DNA of 33,386 bases, taken from JBCBKP01 sp038746265. Lineage in GTDB: Bacteria > Planctomycetota > Phycisphaerae > Phycisphaerales > UBA1924. Below are positions 29,995 through 33,386 of this stretch, one piece after another. A program made the translations under genes and the position numbers. Location of the stretch: NCBI GenBank assembly GCA_038746265.1, contig JBCDKU010000021.1, positions 1 to 33,386 of the forward strand, in the 5' to 3' direction. Under the pieces are notes generated by a model. That model saw only the letters and a program-made list of their open reading frames with translations. It had not been told where the DNA came from and searched no databases. The stretch's first letter is position 1. Every line of letters starts with the position of its first letter.

Positions 29995-32900
29995 TCAGCC
30001 GGCCGTGGCGACGGCTGCCGACGCGGAAGCACCGGCGGCGCTGGTCTTCTTGCCGCCGCGACCCTCGGGGTGCACGAGGCTGTAGACCGCCGGCACGAGC
30101 ACAAGCGTGACGAGCGTGGAGAACGTCAGCCCGCCGACCACCGCCCGCGCGAGCGGCGCCTGGGCCTCGGCGCCCTCGCCGATACCGAGCGCGAGAGGCA
30201 TGAGCCCGAGGATGGTCGTAAGCGAGGTCATCAGGATCGGGCGCAGACGACGCCGACCCGCTTCGACGAGCGCGTCGTGCGAGTGCATGCCCTGCCGGCG
30301 CAGGCGGCCTGCCTGATCGACGAGCAGGATCGCGTTGTTGACGACGATGCCGCCCAGCATGATGAAGCCGATGTAGGACTGCAGGTTGAACGTCGTCTTC
30401 GTGAGGAAGAGCGTCGCAAAGACGCCCACCGCGGCGATCGGAACACTCAGCATGACGACCAGCGGGTCGCGCAGCGACTCGTACTGGCTCGCGAGCACCA
30501 TGTAGACGAGGATGATCGCGAGGATGAACGTCAGCTGCATCTCGCGCGCGGACTCCTGCTGCTCCTCGTAGCTGCCGGCGACGGTCAGCTCGTAGCCGAC
30601 GGGCTTGGGGATCGTCGCGAGCTGCCGCTTGATGTCCTCGGCGACGGAGCCCATGTCGCGGCCCTCGACCGCCGCGCTGACGGTCGCGATGCGCTGCTGC
30701 GCCTTGCGGTCGATGACGAGCGGACCCCGGGCCGAATCGATCGTGACGAGGTTGCGGAGGCTGACGTTCTCGCCCTGGTTGCTGGGCACGGTGAGATCGA
30801 GGATCTCCTCGATCGGTGTCTGCTTCGCGTTTTGGAGGCGGACGAGGATGTCGTGCTCGTTGCCGCCCTCGCGGTAGCCGCCCGCGCGGCGGCCGGACAG
30901 CGCGGTCTCCAGCGTCTGCGCGATCGCGCGGACCGAGACACCCAGGTCGGCGGCCTTCTGGCGGTCGATGCGGACAAGCTGCTGCGGCACGCCGGCCTCG
31001 CGGCTCAGGCGGATGTTCTCGACGCCCGGCACGTCCTTGATCGCCTGCTCGACCTGCACCGCGAGGGCGTCGAGGATCGAGAGCTCGAACCCGCGGATCT
31101 CGATCTGGAGGCTCTCGCTGCCGCCGAGCAGGCGCTCGAGAAGCCGCTGGCCCTGCGGCGCCCGCGTGCGGATCTCCATGCCGGCGATCTGGCCCTCAAG
31201 CGCTTCGCGGAGTTCTTCGGCGATCTCGGTGTTCGAGCGGGACCGCTCCGTCGCGGGGACGAGCGTGATATCGACCTCGCCCTCGGCGGCGTCGGAGGGG
31301 TTGTACGAGCTCGCGCCGACGGAGGTGTAGCTCGACCGCAGGTCGTCGCCCACGATCGGGTAGACGATCTCCTCGATCTTCTTTGTCTGCTGCTCGACGA
31401 TCTCGAGCTTGGTCCCCACCTCCATGACGCCCGTCACCGAGACCTCGCCCTCGTCGGAGGGCGGCAGGAACTCGCTGCCGATCTTCGGGACGAGGAAGAT
31501 GCTGCCCGTGAGCATCGCGGCCGCGAGCAGGACGGTCAGCACGCGCGCGCGAAGTGCATCACGGAGCACGCCGATATAGAACGCCTCGATCGCGCCGAAG
31601 AACTTGTCGCCGGCGGCGTTGATGAACTTCGAGATGAGGTTTGTCTTCTCGCCGCTCGCGGCTTCCTTGATGAGCGTCGCGGAGAGCATCGGGACGAGCG
31701 TCAGCGCGACGATGAGCGACACACCGAGCGAGATCGCGACGGTCAGAGCCAGTTCGCGGAAAAGCAGGCCCGAAACACCCTGGACGAACGCGAGCGGCAG
31801 GAAGATCACGAGCGTTGTCGCGGTCGAGGCGACGATCGCGGACGCCACCTCGCCCGCGCCCTTGACCGAGGCGCTGCGGCTGTGCTCGTGGTTTTCGCGT
31901 TCGCGGCGGAAGATGTTCTCGAGGACGACGATCGAGCTGTCCACCATCATGCCGATGCCGAGCGCGAGCCCGCCGAGCGTCATGAGGTTGAGCGTGAAGC
32001 CTGCGAAGTAGATCAGGGCGAACGTCGCGAGCAGCGAGATCGGGATCGACAGCGCGATCGTCAGCGTCGAGCGCAGGTCACGCAGGAAGATCAGGAGCAC
32101 GAGGATCGCGAGCCCGCCGCCGTAGACGACCGAGCGCGCGACGTTGGCGATCGCGGTCTCGATGTAGCGGCCCTGGTCGCGGATCACGATGATGTCCACC
32201 TGCGGGAGCTCTTCGTTGGCGAGCTCAACGGCGGCCATCACCTTGTCGGCGACCTCGGCGGTGTTCGCGTCCGACTGCTTCCGCACGGCGAGCCGCACGC
32301 CCAGGTTGCCACCCATGCGAACGATGCGGGTTTTCTCCTCGGCGCCGTCGAAGATGGTGGCAACGTCGCCCACCGTGATCGGCCCGCGGTCTCGGACGGC
32401 GACCACGAGGTCACGGATCTGATCGACCGACGTGAACTCGCCGGGCGTGCGGATGGTGACCTCGTACTGGCCCTGCTCGATCTCGCCCCCCGGCAGGTTG
32501 ACGTTTGCTTCGCGGATCGAGTTGGTGATGTCCTCAAGCGGGAGGTTGAGGGCGCGGATCTTCGCGAGGTCGAGCTCGATGCGGATCTCGCGGTAGGACT
32601 CACCCCACATGTCCACGCCCGCGACGCCCTCGATCGACTCGAAGCGGAAGAGGATTTGGTCCTCGACGAGGGTTGAAAGCTCGACCGGGTCGAGCGGGCT
32701 GGACACACCAAGGATCACGATGGGCGACGCGGAGATGTCGTACTTGCTGAGCCGCGGACGCGGCATGTCCTCGGGCAGTTCGTCGGTGACGCGGTCGATG
32801 CGGTCGCGGATGTCGTTGGCGGCCGCGTCGAGATCGGTACCCCAGCCGAAGCGGACGCGGACGTTGCTCGAGCCCTCGCCCGATTCGCTGGTGATCTCGT

Positions 32901-33132
32901 CCATGCCGGCGACGAGCGAGACGGTGTTCTCGATCTTCTCAGTGACGAGCCGCTCCATCTCCTCGGGGCTGGCGTTGCCGTACTCCGAGCGGACGGTGAC
33001 GGTCGGGAACGTGACCTCGGGCAGGATGTCGATCGGCAGGCGCAGCAGGGCGAACGCGCCGATCAGCACCACAATCAGCGTGAACATGCACGTCGCGATC
33101 GGTCGTTCGACGCAGGCTCTCGGCAGGTTCAC
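29995..33132 (-). CDS. RND-family efflux transporter (AcrB/HAE-like inner membrane pump)
   Basis: A 1045-aa proton-driven exporter of the resistance-nodulation-division family, about the length of AcrB. Features are an N-terminal helix with FALLRLPIDILPEVTFPTV, the duplicated layout of periplasmic loops and helix bundles, LMTLGGLALGIGMMVDSSIVVLENI in helix 4 with the proton-relay Asp, SATTLVIFLPLAF-like helix 6, and in the second half YMVLASQYESLRDPLVVMLSVP and GGIVVNNAILLVDQ. AcrB has two adjacent Asp in helix 4; here one is Asp and the next is Ser, as in many heavy-metal/HAE variants. The substrate is unknown. The GTG start overlaps the end of the upstream adaptor gene (GTGA) and follows GGGAGG. 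The C-terminus is Ala/Lys-rich. Confidence 0.94.
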   Translation of the reverse strand: MNLPRACVERPIATCMFTLIVVLIGAFALLRLPIDILPEVTFPTVTVRSEYGNASPEEMERLVTEKIENTVSLVAGMDEITSESGEGSSNVRVRFGWGTDLDAAANDIRDRIDRVTDELPEDMPRPRLSKYDISASPIVILGVSSPLDPVELSTLVEDQILFRFESIEGVAGVDMWGESYREIRIELDLAKIRALNLPLEDITNSIREANVNLPGGEIEQGQYEVTIRTPGEFTSVDQIRDLVVAVRDRGPITVGDVATIFDGAEEKTRIVRMGGNLGVRLAVRKQSDANTAEVADKVMAAVELANEELPQVDIIVIRDQGRYIETAIANVARSVVYGGGLAILVLLIFLRDLRSTLTIALSIPISLLATFALIYFAGFTLNLMTLGGLALGIGMMVDSSIVVLENIFRRERENHEHSRSASVKGAGEVASAIVASTATTLVIFLPLAFVQGVSGLLFRELALTVAISLGVSLIVALTLVPMLSATLIKEAASGEKTNLISKFINAAGDKFFGAIEAFYIGVLRDALRARVLTVLLAAAMLTGSIFLVPKIGSEFLPPSDEGEVSVTGVMEVGTKLEIVEQQTKKIEEIVYPIVGDDLRSSYTSVGASSYNPSDAAEGEVDITLVPATERSRSNTEIAEELREALEGQIAGMEIRTRAPQGQRLLERLLGGSESLQIEIRGFELSILDALAVQVEQAIKDVPGVENIRLSREAGVPQQLVRIDRQKAADLGVSVRAIAQTLETALSGRRAGGYREGGNEHDILVRLQNAKQTPIEEILDLTVPSNQGENVSLRNLVTIDSARGPLVIDRKAQQRIATVSAAVEGRDMGSVAEDIKRQLATIPKPVGYELTVAGSYEEQQESAREMQLTFILAIILVYMVLASQYESLRDPLVVMLSVPIAAVGVFATLFLTKTTFNLQSYIGFIMLGGIVVNNAILLVDQAGRLRRQGMHSHDALVEAGRRRLRPILMTSLTTILGLMPLALGIGEGAEAQAPLARAVVGGLTFSTLVTLVLVPAVYSLVHPEGRGGKKTSAAGASASAAVATAG

Positions 33133-33386
33133 TGCGTGGGCCTCCCGGTCTCGAGCTCGTCGGGCGTGAGGGCCGAGCCGCCGCCGGTGCTGCCTGTCGG
33201 AGCGGGCTTGGGCTCGGTTTCCTTCGCGACGCGGCGGACCGGTGCATCGAAGTTCACGGGCGAGCCGGCTTCGAGCAGCTGCTGGCCGAGGACCACGAGT
33301 GGACCGTCGATGCGGTCGTTCTCGGTCGAGACCACCTCGACCTGGTCGCCCTCGCGGATGCCCAGCTTTACCGCGACACTCCGGAC
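33129..33386 (-). CDS. RND efflux membrane-fusion (adaptor) protein, 3' end only
   Basis: The C-terminal 85 residues of a periplasmic adaptor; the gene continues beyond the window edge. The visible part shows the typical last beta-barrel/membrane-proximal strands: VAVKLGIREGDQVEVVS followed by DGPLVVLGQQLLEAGSPVNF, equivalent to the G..GD.VEV..GL..GD.VV..G...L.DG..V pattern. A low-complexity Pro/Gly/Thr tail follows. It overlaps the pump start by four bases and is therefore co-translated with it. Its N-terminal signal and hairpin regions cannot be assessed here. Confidence 0.85.
   Translation of the reverse strand, partial: VRSVAVKLGIREGDQVEVVSTENDRIDGPLVVLGQQLLEAGSPVNFDAPVRRVAKETEPKPAPTGSTGGGSALTPDELETGRPTQ

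Noticed and set aside
30070..32676. An 868-codon open frame on the plus strand opposite the RND pump.
   Set aside because: It is a low-complexity Asp/Arg/Glu/His shadow of a certain RND transporter.
1..33386. A CRISPR array, insertion sequence, prophage or defence island other than the MNT-HEPN pair.
   Set aside because: No regularly spaced repeats, transposase, integrase or cas-like proteins were seen; the remaining genes look like core or envelope functions.

Overview
The window is GC-rich chromosomal DNA with closely packed genes and no phage, transposon, integrase or CRISPR signature. Gene content and style point to a member of the Planctomycetota, most likely the class Phycisphaerae. 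The grounds are a very Gly/Arg-rich IF2 N-terminus, a planctomycete-style N-terminal region on a kinase-like membrane protein, many exported TPR and lipoprotein-like proteins, and an Fe-S photolyase. This placement is inference from gene content; there is no rRNA in the window.

Layout. (1) 1-8669, plus strand: a translation cluster, infB (5' end outside the window), ylxP/DUF503 and rbfA, then a degenerate HhH protein, a 1212-aa TPR lipoprotein, a YebC/TACO1-type translation factor and a DUF1643 protein. (2) 8635-11665: a minus-strand TIM-barrel-like protein, then a plus-strand DUF4149-like membrane protein coupled to nth, then a minus-strand exported LolA-like protein and tRNA-Arg(CCG). (3) 11733-15602: an MFS transporter and a large exported S41 protease, closed by a strong intrinsic terminator. 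(4) 15697-19009: a pyruvate-dehydrogenase E1 operon in which pdhA and pdhB are separated by a pseudopilin-like lipoprotein and a complete MntA/HepT (MNT-HEPN) toxin-antitoxin pair, all joined by overlaps or very short gaps. (5) 19123-20700: a four-helix membrane protein and a convergent exported TPR protein. (6) 20877-24625: a tightly overlapped four-gene operon with an SDR lacking its catalytic Tyr, a membrane protein fused to an AhpC/TSA_2 peroxiredoxin-like domain, a small membrane protein and an Fe-S bacterial photolyase. This suggests a light or photo-oxidative stress module. (7) 24662-26963: feoA-feoB behind a promoter whose -35 lies in a Fur-box-like palindrome. FeoB carries a ferredoxin-like C-x2-C-x2-C-x3-C motif between G2 and G3 of its GTPase domain, and FeoA has a Cys-rich tail. 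(8) 27193-29971: a small exported protein, an AT-rich intergenic island of about 440 bp, and a membrane-anchored kinase-like protein whose catalytic Asp is Asn. (9) 29995-33386, minus strand: an RND efflux pump and the 3' end of its membrane-fusion partner.

Four-base start/stop overlaps (GTGA or ATGA) occur at ten gene junctions, so translational coupling appears to be widely used here. The most promising unusual items are the Cys-equipped FeoA/FeoB pair, the toxin-antitoxin pair lodged inside the pdh operon, and the photolyase operon with its Tyr-less SDR.
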